A DNA stretch of 29,305 bases, from the NCBI GenBank assembly GCA_028222445.1, contig JAOISU010000009.1, positions 1 through 29,305 on the forward strand, given 5' to 3'. The first letter of the stretch is position 1. Each line of letters starts with the position of its first letter. The notes beneath the pieces are model-generated. The model ran no database searches and had not been told where the DNA came from. It saw only the letters and a list, made by a program, of their open reading frames with translations. This document shows, piece after piece, positions 16,914 through 28,116 of this stretch. Source of the DNA: Candidatus Pelagibacter sp. Lineage in GTDB: Bacteria; Pseudomonadota; Alphaproteobacteria; Pelagibacterales; Pelagibacteraceae. The position numbers and the translations under genes were made by a program.

Positions 16914-17662
16914 TCTTTTCCAATTACATCTGGTGTTTGCCAATTTAAACTTTGCCCACTATCAATTGCAATTACTTGACCTGTAATTGAACTGTTTTTG
17001 ATAAAAAAGTCAACAGCTGAACAAATATCTTTTACATTTACCTGTCTTTTTAAAGGGGTTGCCAAATATTGTTTCTTAAAATGATTATCAGTTTGTCTTT
17101 TGTTTTTTATAGTAGGACCTGGTGCTATTCCATTAACCCTTACATTTGGAGCTAACTCCATGGCACTTGTTTTTGTCAGAGTATAAAGCCCTGTTTTGCT
17201 TAAAGTATAAGAAAAGAAAAAAGGAGTTAGTTTAAAAACTCTTTGGTCAATTATATTTATAATATTGTTATTTTTCCCTCTAGTATTTTTTGCAAATTCT
17301 TTTGTAAGATATGCTGGTGCTTTTAAATTTACATTAATATGATTTCCCCAACTTTTAGAGGTAAAATTTTTTAAATTATCATTTTCAAATAATGAAGCAT
17401 TGTTTACCAAACAATCAAAGTATTTTAATTTATCTTTAGAAAATTTTATGATTTTTTTAAGATCTTGTTCTTTTGCAAGATTTCCTTTTACTAAATAAAC
17501 TTTTGTTTTATTTTTTATTAATTCTTTTTTTAATTTTTCAGCTTCTGTCCTAGAAGTATTGTAATGAATGATCATTTCAACCCCTGGACCTGAGAGTTTC
17601 TTTGCAATAGCAGCACCCATTCTTGTTGCAGCTCCTGTGATAATTATTTTGTTTGCTTCCAT
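16910..17662 (-). CDS. Pteridine-reductase-like short-chain dehydrogenase (PTR1/FolM type)
   Basis: A 250-residue Rossmann-fold SDR. The cofactor motif is TGAATRMG (T9, G10, R14, G16), i.e. TGx3RxG, the form seen in pteridine reductase PTR1 and E. coli FolM rather than the usual TGx3GxG. HYNTS at 33-37 matches the NADPH-binding HYxxS of PTR1. The catalytic set is D139, Y152, K156: Asp stands thirteen residues before Tyr where ordinary SDRs have Ser, with the same spacing as D181/Y194/K198 of Leishmania PTR1. NNAS and [10 protein letters not shown] complete the family. Coupled by ATGA to folB, it most likely reduces a dihydropterin or dihydrofolate; the exact substrate is inferred. It overlaps uvrB by 19 bp. 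Confidence 0.85.
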   Translation of the reverse strand: MEANKIIITGAATRMGAAIAKKLSGPGVEMIIHYNTSRTEAEKLKKELIKNKTKVYLVKGNLAKEQDLKKIIKFSKDKLKYFDCLVNNASLFENDNLKNFTSKSWGNHINVNLKAPAYLTKEFAKNTRGKNNNIINIIDQRVFKLTPFFFSYTLSKTGLYTLTKTSAMELAPNVRVNGIAPGPTIKNKRQTDNHFKKQYLATPLKRQVNVKDICSAVDFFIKNSSITGQVIAIDSGQSLNWQTPDVIGKE

Positions 17663-19815
17663 TTTTTTTTACCTTTTTGAGCTCTTGTACCAGGTAGACC
17701 CATTGTAGATCTACCTTTTGGATACACTCTATTTTCTTGATTATAGTGTTTTACTTTTGGATTTAACACAATTTCTAATTCTGACGCTTCAAGATTTCTT
17801 ATTTCATCTCTAATTTTTGCAGCTTCTTCAAATTCAAGGTTGGTCGCAGCATCTTTCATTCTTTTATTTAATTGTTTTAAATGTTTCTTTAAGTTACCAC
17901 CAATATTGTCACCTGTTCCAACTTTTAGGTAATCCTTTTCATAAACACTTTCCAAAACATCATTTATTTCTTTTTTAATTGAGGCTGCATCAATATTATG
18001 TTTTTTGTTATAGGCGACCTGTATTGTTCTTCTTCTATCAGTTTCTTGAATTGCTTTTTTTATACTTTTAGTTTCCTTGTCGGCATAAAGAATGACTCTG
18101 CCATCTAAATTTCTTGCTGCTCTTCCTATAGTTTGGATTAGTGAAGTTTCAGATCTTAGAAATCCCTCTTTATCAGCGTCTAGAATTGCAACTAATGCAC
18201 ACTCAGGTATATCAAGCCCCTCTCTTAAAAGATTTATACCAACCAAGACGTCGAAAACTCCTAGTCTTAGATCTCTCATAATTTCTATTCTCTCAAGTGT
18301 ATCGATATCAGAATGTAGATATCTGACCCTAATACCATTTTCGTGAAAATATTCAGTTAAATCTTCAGCCATTTTTTTAGTTAAAGTTGTAATCAATACT
18401 CTAAAATTTTTATCGATTGTTTTCTTACACTCATGCATTACGTCATCGACTTGGTTTTTAGCTGGTTTGATTGCAACTGGTGGATCAATTAAGCCTGTAG
18501 GCCTTATTATTTGTTCAACAAACTTACCTTTAGTCTGCTCTAATTCCCAAGGACCAGGTGTTGCTGATACAAAAACAGTTTGTGTTCTCATTGCATCCCA
18601 CTCTTCAAATTTAAGTGGCCTATTATCCATACAAGAGGGTAGTCTAAAACCATATTCTGCAAGATTACTTTTTCTAGATCTATCTCCCTTATACATTCCA
18701 TTTAATTGCGGAACAGTTACATGGCACTCATCAACAAAAATTAATGTATTATCTGGAAAATATTCAAACAGAGTAGGGGGTGGTTCTCCAGGTTTTCTAC
18801 CCGATAAAAATCTTGAGTAGTTTTCAATTCCAGCACAAGAACCAGTTGCTTCGATCATTTCCAAATCAAATTTAGTTCTTTCTTCTAATCGTTGTGCCTC
18901 TAGAAGTTTATTTTGTTCTTTAAATTTTTTTAAAGTTGACTCTAATTCTCTTTTTATTTTTATGACTGCTTGTTCTATGGTTGGTTTTGGAGTGATATAG
19001 TGACTATTGGCATAAACTTTTATAAGATCTAATTCTTTCAATAAATTTCCTGTTAAAGGATCAAATTCTTCAATTTTTTCCAATTTGTCACCAAACAAAC
19101 TAAGTCTCCAAGCTCTATCCTCAAGGTGAGATGGAAATATTTCAATATATTCTCCTCTTGCCCTAAAAGTTCCTCTATAAAAATTTTGGTCATTTCTTTT
19201 GTATTGTAAATGCACCAGGGTCTTTATTAATTCTTCTCTATTATAATCGTAATCCCTTTTTAAACTTAAAGTCATCTTGCTATAAGCTTCAACAGAGCCC
19301 AATCCATAAATACAAGAAACGCTGGAAACAATAATCACATCATCTCTTTCAAGAAGTGATCTTGTTGCTGAGTGACGCATTCGATCTATTTGTTCATTAA
19401 TGGATGCTTCTTTTTCAATATAGGTATCAGATCTTGGAACATAGGCTTCAGGAGTATAGTAATCATAATAAGACACAAAATACTCAACAGCATTTTCTGG
19501 AAAAAATGATTTCATCTCTCCATAAAGTTGAGCTGCCAATGTTTTGTTTGGAGCCAGTATAAGAGCTGGTCTATTAGTTTGTTGAATAACCTGTGCCATT
19601 GTAAAAGTTTTTCCAGAACCTGTTACACCAAGTAAGACTTGGTTTAACTCATCTTTATTTGCTCCTTTAACCAATTGTTTTATTGCTTCCGGCTGGTCAC
19701 CGGCAGGTTTAAATTCTGTTGTAAGTTTAAATTTTTGTCCACCTTCCAGTTTCTGGTGAATTTCTGGATTTTTACTTTGGATTTCAGTAATTAAATCTTG
19801 ATATGTATTTGGCAT
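17644..19815 (-). CDS. uvrB: Excinuclease ABC subunit B
   Basis: UvrB is the helicase-like damage verifier of nucleotide excision repair, loaded by UvrA and joined by UvrC. Helicase motif I is GVTGSGKT (about residues 63-70). The damage-probing beta-hairpin region is [21 protein letters not shown]. Motif II reads DECH where the family usually has DESH. Motifs V and VI are [13 protein letters not shown] and [11 protein letters not shown]-terminal UVR domain ([24 protein letters not shown]) binds UvrC. Length 723 includes a Lys-rich tail typical of alphaproteobacteria. It heads the operon that ends with uvrC and pgsA, and is divergent from the aminotransferase across 35 bp. Confidence 0.98.
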   Translation of the reverse strand: MPNTYQDLITEIQSKNPEIHQKLEGGQKFKLTTEFKPAGDQPEAIKQLVKGANKDELNQVLLGVTGSGKTFTMAQVIQQTNRPALILAPNKTLAAQLYGEMKSFFPENAVEYFVSYYDYYTPEAYVPRSDTYIEKEASINEQIDRMRHSATRSLLERDDVIIVSSVSCIYGLGSVEAYSKMTLSLKRDYDYNREELIKTLVHLQYKRNDQNFYRGTFRARGEYIEIFPSHLEDRAWRLSLFGDKLEKIEEFDPLTGNLLKELDLIKVYANSHYITPKPTIEQAVIKIKRELESTLKKFKEQNKLLEAQRLEERTKFDLEMIEATGSCAGIENYSRFLSGRKPGEPPPTLFEYFPDNTLIFVDECHVTVPQLNGMYKGDRSRKSNLAEYGFRLPSCMDNRPLKFEEWDAMRTQTVFVSATPGPWELEQTKGKFVEQIIRPTGLIDPPVAIKPAKNQVDDVMHECKKTIDKNFRVLITTLTKKMAEDLTEYFHENGIRVRYLHSDIDTLERIEIMRDLRLGVFDVLVGINLLREGLDIPECALVAILDADKEGFLRSETSLIQTIGRAARNLDGRVILYADKETKSIKKAIQETDRRRTIQVAYNKKHNIDAASIKKEINDVLESVYEKDYLKVGTGDNIGGNLKKHLKQLNKRMKDAATNLEFEEAAKIRDEIRNLEASELEIVLNPKVKHYNQENRVYPKGRSTMGLPGTRAQKGKKKWKQTK

Positions 19816-19838
19816 TATCTATAAAACTATTAGAATAA

Positions 19839-21050
<1,212 letters not shown>

Positions 21051-21064
21051 AACTTAAATAATAC

Positions 21065-22009
21065 TTAGTGAGATAAGAATTTTTCAGCTTCTAATGCTGC
21101 CATACAACCCATACCAGCAGCAGTTACAGCTTGTCTGAATGTTTTGTCTTTAACATCTCCTGCAGCATAAACCCCAGGGACATTAGTTTCTGTAGAATCT
21201 GGTTTGGTAATCAAATATCCTTCTTTATCCATCTCCAATTGTTCTTTAAATAAAGCTGTTGCTGGATCATGACCAATTGCAATAAACAAGCCATCTATTT
21301 TCATTTCTTCAATTTTATTTGTTTTTAAATTTTTAATCTTAATAGCTTTAACATTCTTAGGTTCACTATCCCCAATAACTTCTTCAACGGCACTATCCCA
21401 AATTATTTCAATTTTTTTATTTTCCATTAACTTTTTTTGAAGTAATTTTTCTGCTCTTAAAGTATCTCGTCTGTGAATTAATTTTACCTTTGTTGCAAAC
21501 TTTGTAAGAAACATTGCCTCTTCCACAGCTGCATTTCCACCGCCAACAACTGCTACAACTTTTTCTTTAAAGAAAAAACCATCACATGTTGCACAAGCTG
21601 AAACTCCAAATCCTCTATAGGCTTGTTCAGACTCTAAATTTAACCATCTTGCTTGAGCACCTGTAGAAATTATAATGCTATCTGCTGTATATTTTTGTCC
21701 ACTATCACCAATAGCCTCAAATGGTTTTGATTTTAAATTTACAGATGAAATATGATCTTCAATTAGATCAGTTCCAACTGCTTTTGCCTGATCTCTCATT
21801 TGATCCATTAACCATGGACCTTGAATTACATCAGAAAATCCAGGGTAATTTTCTACATCTGTTGTTGTTGTTAATTGTCCACCAGGCTGAGATCCGTAAA
21901 CTAGAATAGGATTTAGCATTGCTCTTGCAGCGTAAACAGCCGCTGTATAACCTGCGGGACCTGAACCTATTATTAACACTTTTGTGTGTTTAGTTGGATT
22001 TTCACTCAT
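21065..22009 (-). CDS. trxB: Thioredoxin-disulfide reductase
   Basis: TrxB passes electrons from NADPH through FAD and a redox-active disulfide to thioredoxin. The FAD motif is GSGPAGYTAA (residues 16-25), the disulfide is CATC (C139, C142), the NADPH motif is GGGNAAVEEA, and the C-terminal FAD motif is GVYAAGDVKDKTFRQAVTAAGMGCMAA. The low-molecular-weight form of 314 residues is usual for bacteria. It is divergent from the ELM1-like gene with only 21 bp between the start codons, so promoters must overlap the coding starts. Confidence 0.98.
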   Translation of the reverse strand: MSENPTKHTKVLIIGSGPAGYTAAVYAARAMLNPILVYGSQPGGQLTTTTDVENYPGFSDVIQGPWLMDQMRDQAKAVGTDLIEDHISSVNLKSKPFEAIGDSGQKYTADSIIISTGAQARWLNLESEQAYRGFGVSACATCDGFFFKEKVVAVVGGGNAAVEEAMFLTKFATKVKLIHRRDTLRAEKLLQKKLMENKKIEIIWDSAVEEVIGDSEPKNVKAIKIKNLKTNKIEEMKIDGLFIAIGHDPATALFKEQLEMDKEGYLITKPDSTETNVPGVYAAGDVKDKTFRQAVTAAGMGCMAALEAEKFLSH

Positions 22010-22030
22010 GCAGAAGTTATATAAGGATAA

Positions 22031-22975
22031 ATGATAAAATTAAAAGGGTTATTATTGACAGAGGGTATGCATGGCATGATTAGTCAAGTTGAAGGCTTAG
22101 CCAAAGCTCTTGATCTAGATTTTATACACGAGAAGATTGAACTTAATAGTTTTTGGAAATTATTTCCACCGAAGCTAACACCAGTTTCAAGCAATGTTTA
22201 TAAAAAAATAATATCATCTGACTTTGATGTAATTATTTCATGTGGTAGAAAAAGTGTAATCCCATCCATTCACTTAAAAAAGAATTCTAATAAAAAAGTT
22301 ATTAATATTCATATTCAAAATCCAAAAGTAAATTTTAAAAACTTTGATTTCATTGTAGCACCTGAGCATGACGGAATTACTGGAGAAAATGTAATTAATA
22401 CAAAAGGAGCAATACACTATTTAACAAAAGAAGAAATTCTAACAAATAAAAACTATCTTGATTCATTTATTAAAAAAGATCAAAGAAAAATTATAACCCT
22501 AATTATTGGTGGCCCAACTAAATATTATGACTATTCGACTGAAAATGTTGAAAAAATTTTTACTAATTTAAAAACCTTAGTAGAAAATAATAATTTTCAG
22601 TTAGTAGTTATTCCATCGATGAGGACACCAAAAAATATTATTAATTATGCCAAAGAATTTTTTGGAGAAAATCATACTGTTATTGATGATGTGGACAAAA
22701 AAGCTTATTTATCAGCATTAGCAATTTCTGAATATATTGTTGTAACATGCGATTCTAGTTCAATGATTTCAGAAGCAGCACTAACAGGAAAGCCAATTTA
22801 TATTGCAAATATTGAGCCTAAGAAAAATGACAATCGTTTTCAAAAATTCAGAAATTTATTTAAAGAGTTGAATATAACTAGAAATTTAGGAGAAGATTTA
22901 GAAAATTGGAACTATCAAAAGCTTGATGAAACGAATAGAGTAGCAAAAATAATAAATCATAAAATTAAACAATAA
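22031..22975 (+). CDS. ELM1/DUF1022-family GT-B-like protein
   Basis: The protein belongs to the family named after plant ELM1, a mitochondrial-fission factor; bacterial members are frequent in alphaproteobacteria and have no settled function. The fold is predicted to resemble GT-B glycosyltransferases. Family blocks are visible: the N-terminal HGMISQVEGLAKAL, the central INIHIQNPKVNFKNFDFIVAPEHDG, TKGAIHYLT, IIGGPTK, and the C-terminal VTCDSSSMISEAALTGKPIYI, which is where GT-B enzymes bind nucleotide sugar. Length 314 fits. No signal peptide or membrane helix is seen. AAGGA lies three bases before the ATG, rather close. Its TAA stop overlaps the next ATG by one base, so it is coupled to the 2OG oxygenase. 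Confidence 0.8.
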   Translation: MIKLKGLLLTEGMHGMISQVEGLAKALDLDFIHEKIELNSFWKLFPPKLTPVSSNVYKKIISSDFDVIISCGRKSVIPSIHLKKNSNKKVINIHIQNPKVNFKNFDFIVAPEHDGITGENVINTKGAIHYLTKEEILTNKNYLDSFIKKDQRKIITLIIGGPTKYYDYSTENVEKIFTNLKTLVENNNFQLVVIPSMRTPKNIINYAKEFFGENHTVIDDVDKKAYLSALAISEYIVVTCDSSSMISEAALTGKPIYIANIEPKKNDNRFQKFRNLFKELNITRNLGEDLENWNYQKLDETNRVAKIINHKIKQ

Positions 22976-23637
22976 TGTCATTTTTAAATTCAATTCAAAA
23001 TAACGCAAAAAAACATGACACACCCTTTACACACTGGGAATATACCAATGTATTAACCGATGGAGTAATTCAAGAAATTATAACTGCAGATATACCTGAT
23101 GTTAGGGAACATGATTTAAATTATGATGGCACACGAGCAATAGATGGAGGTGCTGCTGAATTTAGAGAAGGTAACGCATCTGGTGGCCAAGCTATTAAAT
23201 TTAGATGTTTTGTTACAAAAGAAAATGAAAAACAATTTCCAAATTTAGTTAAATTTATTAACGAGCTTCAATCAAAAGAAACTCATGAATTTATTTCAAA
23301 AATGATCAATAAAGATTTGTCTAATTCATACGTTAGAGTTGAGGTTATTTGTGATAGGGAAGGGTTCTGGTTAAAACCTCACTGTGATATCAAAGAAAAA
23401 CTATTGTCAGGCTTAATTTTTGTTAATAATGCCAACGAATCTGAAGAGCTTGGCACTGATTTTTATAATGAAAAATTAGAGAAAGTTAAAACAGTTCCGT
23501 ATAAAAACAATTATGGCTATCTCTTTTCAAGTGGACCTAATACTTGGCATGGCATGGAGAAGAAAAAAATAGTTAAAGAAAGAAGATGCCTTCAGGTTAA
23601 CTATGTAACTTTCCCAACTGATTGGAAAGTAGCCTAG
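22975..23637 (+). CDS. Probable 2-oxoglutarate/Fe(II)-dependent oxygenase
   Basis: A 220-residue protein with the double-stranded beta-helix signature of 2OG-Fe(II) dioxygenases: the iron-binding HxD at H136-C-D138 (LKPHCDIKEK), a distal H192 in NTWHGME, and R203/R204 in KERRCLQVNY, placed 11-12 residues after the His, to hold 2-oxoglutarate. The GYLFSSGPNTWHG stretch matches the strand before the distal His. The N-terminal 110 residues are mostly helical and give no family clue. Substrate is unknown: such enzymes hydroxylate proteins, sugars, lipids or amino acids. Coupling to the ELM1-like gene (TAATG) suggests a shared pathway. No signal peptide, so cytoplasmic. Confidence 0.8.
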   Translation: MSFLNSIQNNAKKHDTPFTHWEYTNVLTDGVIQEIITADIPDVREHDLNYDGTRAIDGGAAEFREGNASGGQAIKFRCFVTKENEKQFPNLVKFINELQSKETHEFISKMINKDLSNSYVRVEVICDREGFWLKPHCDIKEKLLSGLIFVNNANESEELGTDFYNEKLEKVKTVPYKNNYGYLFSSGPNTWHGMEKKKIVKERRCLQVNYVTFPTDWKVA

Positions 23638-23793
23638 TCTAATTTTTGCATAGAATTAGCAAAAAGCACCTAATTTAATTTGCTTCTATCTATTAGTTTT
23701 ATAACTGATACACGTTATTTTTTAGATACTGCCAAATTAAATTATAAATCATTATTAAGGCAAGTATTTTTCGAAAAGTACCGATCTAAAGAC

Positions 23794-23820
23794 ACTTCAG
23801 AAGTCATGAATTTATCATGA
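23794..23820 (+). promoter_or_regulatory. Tandem small hairpins in the leader of the ATP-grasp gene
   Basis: ACTTC-A-GAAGT (23794-23804) is followed at once by TCATGA-ATTTA-TCATGA (23804-23820). The first could form only a tight stem; the second has 6-bp arms and a 5-base loop. They lie just before the Shine-Dalgarno sequence. They may be a protein-binding dyad, a leader hairpin or chance. Confidence 0.3.
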
Positions 23821-23826
23821 TTGATG

Positions 23827-23831
23827 AAGGA
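23827..23831 (+). promoter_or_regulatory. Shine-Dalgarno sequence of the ATP-grasp gene
   Basis: AAGGA lies eight bases before ATG 23840, the best-placed ribosome binding site in the window, where most genes have none. It supports this start codon. Confidence 0.6.
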
Positions 23832-23839
23832 TATTTATT

Positions 23840-24895
23840 ATGATTATAAAAGATATAGCTAAACGAGGAATTTCAGAGATAGGTAATATTGTACCTTTAA
23901 TAAAAAATAATATTATTCCAATAAAGATTAATAAGACAATTGAAATAGTTGTTGTCCCTAATCTTGGTCCAAAAAATTCCCATCAAGATAATGTTGGTAT
24001 TGTTATAGAAGAAAAAAATATTCTAAGAATTTTATCTAAACGATATAAAGATGTTTCAATTACTGAAATTAACTCTGAAAAAGATCTCGAAGCTTTAGTT
24101 AAGAGAAAACCAGACTTAGTATTTTCTGGTGTTAAGTACTTCTTTTTTAACAATAGAAACATATGGTTAAATGACTATTTAGAAATGTTTGAAATACCCT
24201 ATATCGCTTCAAGTAAAGCAGCCCTTGATAATGAAAGTGATAAAAATAGAGCAAAGAAAATTATGCAAAAAAATAACATTAGAACTGCTGATTTTTTTAT
24301 AACCAATCCTGGTGAATATTTAAATGAAAATGCAATTCCAATAAGTTTTCCTCTATTTATAAAACCAGTAACTGGAGGAGATAGTAGAGGGGTTGATAAA
24401 AACTCAATTGTATTTAATTTTGAAAGTTTTACAGCAAAAGTATTAGACATTAAAATAAAACAAAACTCACCTTCATTGGTTGAAACTTATTTAGCAGGCA
24501 AAGAATATAGTGTCGGTATTTTTGAAGATAGTATTGATGGAGCTTTAAGAGCTATGCCAATTGAAATTATAGTAAAAGAAAATATTAACGGTCATTGTAT
24601 TCTTGATTTTGATGTTAAAAAAAATGATGAAGAAAATGTAATTGCCGTTTCCGATGTCATAGTTTTTGATAAACTTTCAAGACTTGCAAAAGATTCTTTT
24701 AAAGCACTAGGTGGAAAATCTTTAGGGAGAATAGATATTAAGATGGATCACTTTGGCATTCCTCACTTTATAGAAGCAAATTTAATGCCAGGTCTACGAA
24801 CAGGTTATTTCTATAGATCGTGTGTTTTAAACCTTGATATGAGTTACGAAGATATGATTTTTAGTATTGCAAATACTGGACTGTCTTCACGTTAA
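23840..24895 (+). CDS. D-Ala-D-Ala-ligase-like ATP-grasp enzyme of unknown substrate
   Basis: The 351-residue protein aligns by eye with the Ddl branch of ATP-grasp ligases, which join a carboxylate to an amine through an acyl phosphate. Seen: [24 protein letters not shown] (pre-ATP domain end), the ATP lysine K175 in [13 protein letters not shown] with a Gly-rich loop, [16 protein letters not shown] (E215, adenine side), and Mg ligands D299 in GRIDIK and E312/N314 in [10 protein letters not shown]. It lacks the N-terminal GGxSxExxVS motif, whose Glu contacts the first D-Ala in true Ddl, and has some 30 extra N-terminal residues. It therefore probably ligates other amino or hydroxy acids. It is far from any cell-wall cluster here. 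The stop shares TTAA with the opposing carB. Confidence 0.8.
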   Translation: MIIKDIAKRGISEIGNIVPLIKNNIIPIKINKTIEIVVVPNLGPKNSHQDNVGIVIEEKNILRILSKRYKDVSITEINSEKDLEALVKRKPDLVFSGVKYFFFNNRNIWLNDYLEMFEIPYIASSKAALDNESDKNRAKKIMQKNNIRTADFFITNPGEYLNENAIPISFPLFIKPVTGGDSRGVDKNSIVFNFESFTAKVLDIKIKQNSPSLVETYLAGKEYSVGIFEDSIDGALRAMPIEIIVKENINGHCILDFDVKKNDEENVIAVSDVIVFDKLSRLAKDSFKALGGKSLGRIDIKMDHFGIPHFIEANLMPGLRTGYFYRSCVLNLDMSYEDMIFSIANTGLSSR

Positions 24896-27800
24896 ATATC
24901 TTGAAGTGCTGTAACTGTAATCTCTTTTGTCTTTAAAGATCTAATTCCCATTAAGCAAGCTTGAGCAGTAGACATGTTTGTACAATAAGGAACTTTATTA
25001 ACCAGGGTCGCTCTTCTTAAAGCCATTGCATCATGAAGACGGTGTTCACTATTTCCGCCCCCTGTATTAATCACTAATGCAATTTTTCCAGAATTTAACA
25101 CATCAACAATGTGTGGTGATCCCCCACTAACTTTATTGATGGTTTTACATTTCATTCCATGCTTACGAATGTACTCTGCGGTGCCACCAGTTCCACATAA
25201 AGTAAAATTTAACTTTAAGAGTTGTTTTGCTAAATCAACTCCTTCATCCTTATGACCATCTTTTAAAGAAATAAACGCTAAGCCTCTTGTGGGTAGTGAA
25301 TTTGATGCAGCGATTTGGCTTTTTGCATAAGCCATTCCAAAATCTTTATCAAACCCCATCACTTCTCCCGTAGATTTCATTTCAGGGCCTAATAAAACAT
25401 CACTGTTTGGAAATTTATTGAAAGGGAAAACTGCTTCTTTGACAGCAAATAAATTTTTATTTTTACTCTTTAAATTGAACTTAGATAACTTTTCTCCAGC
25501 CATCACTCTTGAGGCAATTTTTGCAAGCGGTAATCCTTTAGCTTTAGAGACAAAGGGAACAGTTCGACTAGCTCTCGGATTAACTTCAATTACATAAATT
25601 TCATCATTTTTAATAGCAAATTGAATATTCATGAAACCTTTTACTTTTAATGCTATGGCTAATTTTTTAGTTTGAATTTCTATTTCAGCGATTAGCTTAG
25701 GTTTAATTGATACAGGGGGAAGGCAACAAGCAGAGTCCCCTGAGTGAATTCCGGCTTCTTCAATGTGCTGCATAATTCCTGCCACATAAACTTCTTTTCC
25801 ATCTGATATGGCATCTACATCCACTTCCATTGCGTGACTTATAAACTTATCTATTAGTATTGGATTTTCTTCTGCAGCCTTAAAAGCTTCTTCTACAAAA
25901 TTTTTAAGCTGACTTTTTTCGTAGACAATCTCCATTGCTCTACCACCTAATACATAGGATGGCCTTACCATTAAGGGCAGTCCAATTTTTTCAGCAATTT
26001 GAATAGCTTGTTTGTAATTTTGAGCGATACCACTTTCTGCTTGTTTTAATCTTAACTTATCAAGTAATTTACTAAATCTATCTCTATCTTCAGCAAGATC
26101 GATGGATGTGTATTGTGTTCCTAAAATTGGCAGCTTGTTGTCATGTAAAAATTTAGCAAGTCTTATAGGAGTTTGTCCACCAAACTGAGCAATGATCCCT
26201 ACAAGGTTTCCCTTTTGTTGTTCTTTTTTAATAATATTAAAAACATACTCCTCTTTTAGAGGTTCAAAATATAGTCTGTCACTAGTATCGTAATCCGTTG
26301 AAACTGTTTCTGGATTACAGTTAATCATTATAGTTTCAAAGCCACTTTCTTTAAGTGCATAACTTGCCTGACAACAACAATAGTCAAATTCAATACCTTG
26401 ACCTATACGATTTGGTCCGCCACCTAAAATTATTATTTTTTTTCTAGAAGAGGGGTCTGCCTCACACTCTGAATTTAAAGCATAGTTTCTTTGATATGTT
26501 GAATACATATAAGGGGTGAAAGATTTAAATTCAGCAGCACAGGTATCTACTTTTTTGTAAACGGGTAATACTTTTAAAGCAGTTCTTTTTTTTCTAATAA
26601 GGTCTTCAGGAATTTTAGTGATTTCAGATAATTTTTTATCTGAAAAACCTATGGACTTAATTCTATTAAATTCATTGTAATCTTTAGGTAGACCTTTTCT
26701 TTGAATTTGGTTTTCCTCATCAACAATTTCTTTTATCTGCTCTAAAAACCAAGGATCTATTTTACAAAGTTGATGAATTCTTTTGATATTTATTTTTTTT
26801 CTAAATGCTTCTGCAGCTAACAGTATTCTGTTTGGAATATTTTTTCTTAATTCTTTTTCAATTTGTTTTTTGTTTAATGGAAAAATACGATCAAGACCTG
26901 AAAAGCCAATTTCAAGAGAAACTAAAGCTTTTTGTAAAGACTCTTTAAAGTTTCTACCAATTGCCATCGCCTCACCAACAGATTTCATTGATGTCCCAAG
27001 AATTGCTTCAGATGTTGAGAATTTTTCAAAGGTAAATCGGGGAATTTTTGTTACAACATAGTCAATACTTGGCTCAAAAGAGGCAGGGGTTGTTTTGGTA
27101 ATTTCATTTTTCAATTCATCAAGCGTGTAACCGATAGCCAGTTTGGCAGCAACTTTTGCTATTGGAAATCCAGTTGCCTTAGAAGCAAGGGCTGAAGATC
27201 TTGAAACTCTTGGATTCATTTCAATGATAACCATCCTGCCGTCTTTAGGATTGATTGCAAATTGTACGTTCGATCCACCGGTTTCTACTCCAATTTTTCT
27301 AAGACAAGCAATAGAAGCATTTCTCATCACTTGATATTCTTTATCAGTAAGGGTTAGTGCAGGTGCAACTGTAATTGAGTCTCCAGTGTGAATTCCCATT
27401 GGATCAATATTCTCAATTGAACAAATAATAATGCAGTTATCTTTTTTATCTCTGACAACTTCCATTTCAAACTCTTTCCAACCTTCAAGGCACTCTTCTA
27501 TTAAAATTTGACTAACAGGGGACTCATGCAAACCATCTTTAACTATTTTAAAATATTCTTTTTCTGTTTTTGCAATTCCTCCACCCAGTCCTCCTAGAGT
27601 AAAAGCTGGTCTAATTATTGCAGGTAGCCCAATTTGTTTTAAAACCTTTGCAGCGTCTCTAAGATGATTTACAACTTTAGATTTTGGAAGGTCTAAACCT
27701 ATATCCAACATATTTTTTCTAAACTTTTTTCTATCCTCAGCATTGGATATTGCTTTAGAATTTGCACCAATAAGTTCGATTTTATATTTCTTTAAAATAC

Positions 27801-28116
27801 CTTTTTTCTCAGCAGCCATTGCTAAGTTCAGAGCTGTTTGACCACCCATGGTTGGTAAAATTGCATCTGGTTTTTCTTTTTTAAGAATTTTTTCAAGCAC
27901 CTCTAAAGTTATCGGCTCAATATAAGTTTTATCAGCCACACCTGGGTCTGTCATAATAGTTGCAGGATTAGAATTGATTAAGATAACTTTATAACCCTCA
28001 TCTTTAAGTGCTTTACAAGCTTGCGTACCGGAATAATCAAACTCACAAGCTTGACCTATGATTATTGGTCCAGCACCAACAACTAATATAGTTTTAAGAT
28101 CTTTTCTTTTTGGCAT
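24892..28116 (-). CDS. carB: Carbamoyl-phosphate synthase large subunit
   Basis: CarB makes carbamoyl phosphate from bicarbonate, ammonia passed on from CarA, and two ATP, for pyrimidine and arginine synthesis. The two homologous ATP-grasp halves are clear: the first begins [23 protein letters not shown] and the second [23 protein letters not shown] near residue 560. Each has its own ATP lid and Mg-binding [13 protein letters not shown] or [14 protein letters not shown]. An oligomerisation region joins them, and a C-terminal MGS-like regulatory domain (about 935-1074) contains [15 protein letters not shown]. Length 1074 matches E. coli CarB. The start overlaps carA by 23 bp. Confidence 0.99.
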   Translation of the reverse strand: MPKRKDLKTILVVGAGPIIIGQACEFDYSGTQACKALKDEGYKVILINSNPATIMTDPGVADKTYIEPITLEVLEKILKKEKPDAILPTMGGQTALNLAMAAEKKGILKKYKIELIGANSKAISNAEDRKKFRKNMLDIGLDLPKSKVVNHLRDAAKVLKQIGLPAIIRPAFTLGGLGGGIAKTEKEYFKIVKDGLHESPVSQILIEECLEGWKEFEMEVVRDKKDNCIIICSIENIDPMGIHTGDSITVAPALTLTDKEYQVMRNASIACLRKIGVETGGSNVQFAINPKDGRMVIIEMNPRVSRSSALASKATGFPIAKVAAKLAIGYTLDELKNEITKTTPASFEPSIDYVVTKIPRFTFEKFSTSEAILGTSMKSVGEAMAIGRNFKESLQKALVSLEIGFSGLDRIFPLNKKQIEKELRKNIPNRILLAAEAFRKKINIKRIHQLCKIDPWFLEQIKEIVDEENQIQRKGLPKDYNEFNRIKSIGFSDKKLSEITKIPEDLIRKKRTALKVLPVYKKVDTCAAEFKSFTPYMYSTYQRNYALNSECEADPSSRKKIIILGGGPNRIGQGIEFDYCCCQASYALKESGFETIMINCNPETVSTDYDTSDRLYFEPLKEEYVFNIIKKEQQKGNLVGIIAQFGGQTPIRLAKFLHDNKLPILGTQYTSIDLAEDRDRFSKLLDKLRLKQAESGIAQNYKQAIQIAEKIGLPLMVRPSYVLGGRAMEIVYEKSQLKNFVEEAFKAAEENPILIDKFISHAMEVDVDAISDGKEVYVAGIMQHIEEAGIHSGDSACCLPPVSIKPKLIAEIEIQTKKLAIALKVKGFMNIQFAIKNDEIYVIEVNPRASRTVPFVSKAKGLPLAKIASRVMAGEKLSKFNLKSKNKNLFAVKEAVFPFNKFPNSDVLLGPEMKSTGEVMGFDKDFGMAYAKSQIAASNSLPTRGLAFISLKDGHKDEGVDLAKQLLKLNFTLCGTGGTAEYIRKHGMKCKTINKVSGGSPHIVDVLNSGKIALVINTGGGNSEHRLHDAMALRRATLVNKVPYCTNMSTAQACLMGIRSLKTKEITVTALQDI

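Larger units (their letters stand above)
23638..23839. other. Longest non-coding gap of the window (202 bp)
   Basis: No gene, tRNA or known riboswitch is recognisable here. It holds an inverted repeat directly after the oxygenase stop (TTTTTGC at 23643-23649 and GCAAAAA at 23659-23665, 9-base loop, no following T run), and two adjacent small hairpins just before the ATP-grasp gene. Several weak -10-like boxes (TATAAC at 23700-23705, TATAAA at 23743-23748) have no convincing -35 partner. A promoter for the downstream gene must lie here if it is not read from the oxygenase transcript. Confidence 0.6.

Noticed and set aside
23643..23665. TTTTTGC/GCAAAAA hairpin as an intrinsic terminator after the oxygenase gene
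   Set aside because: The stem has only two G-C pairs and no T run follows, so the case for termination is too weak; noted only as a repeat inside the gap.
23638..23839. A riboswitch or tRNA in the long gap
   Set aside because: No cloverleaf, glycine-riboswitch or SAM-riboswitch core could be recognised by eye.
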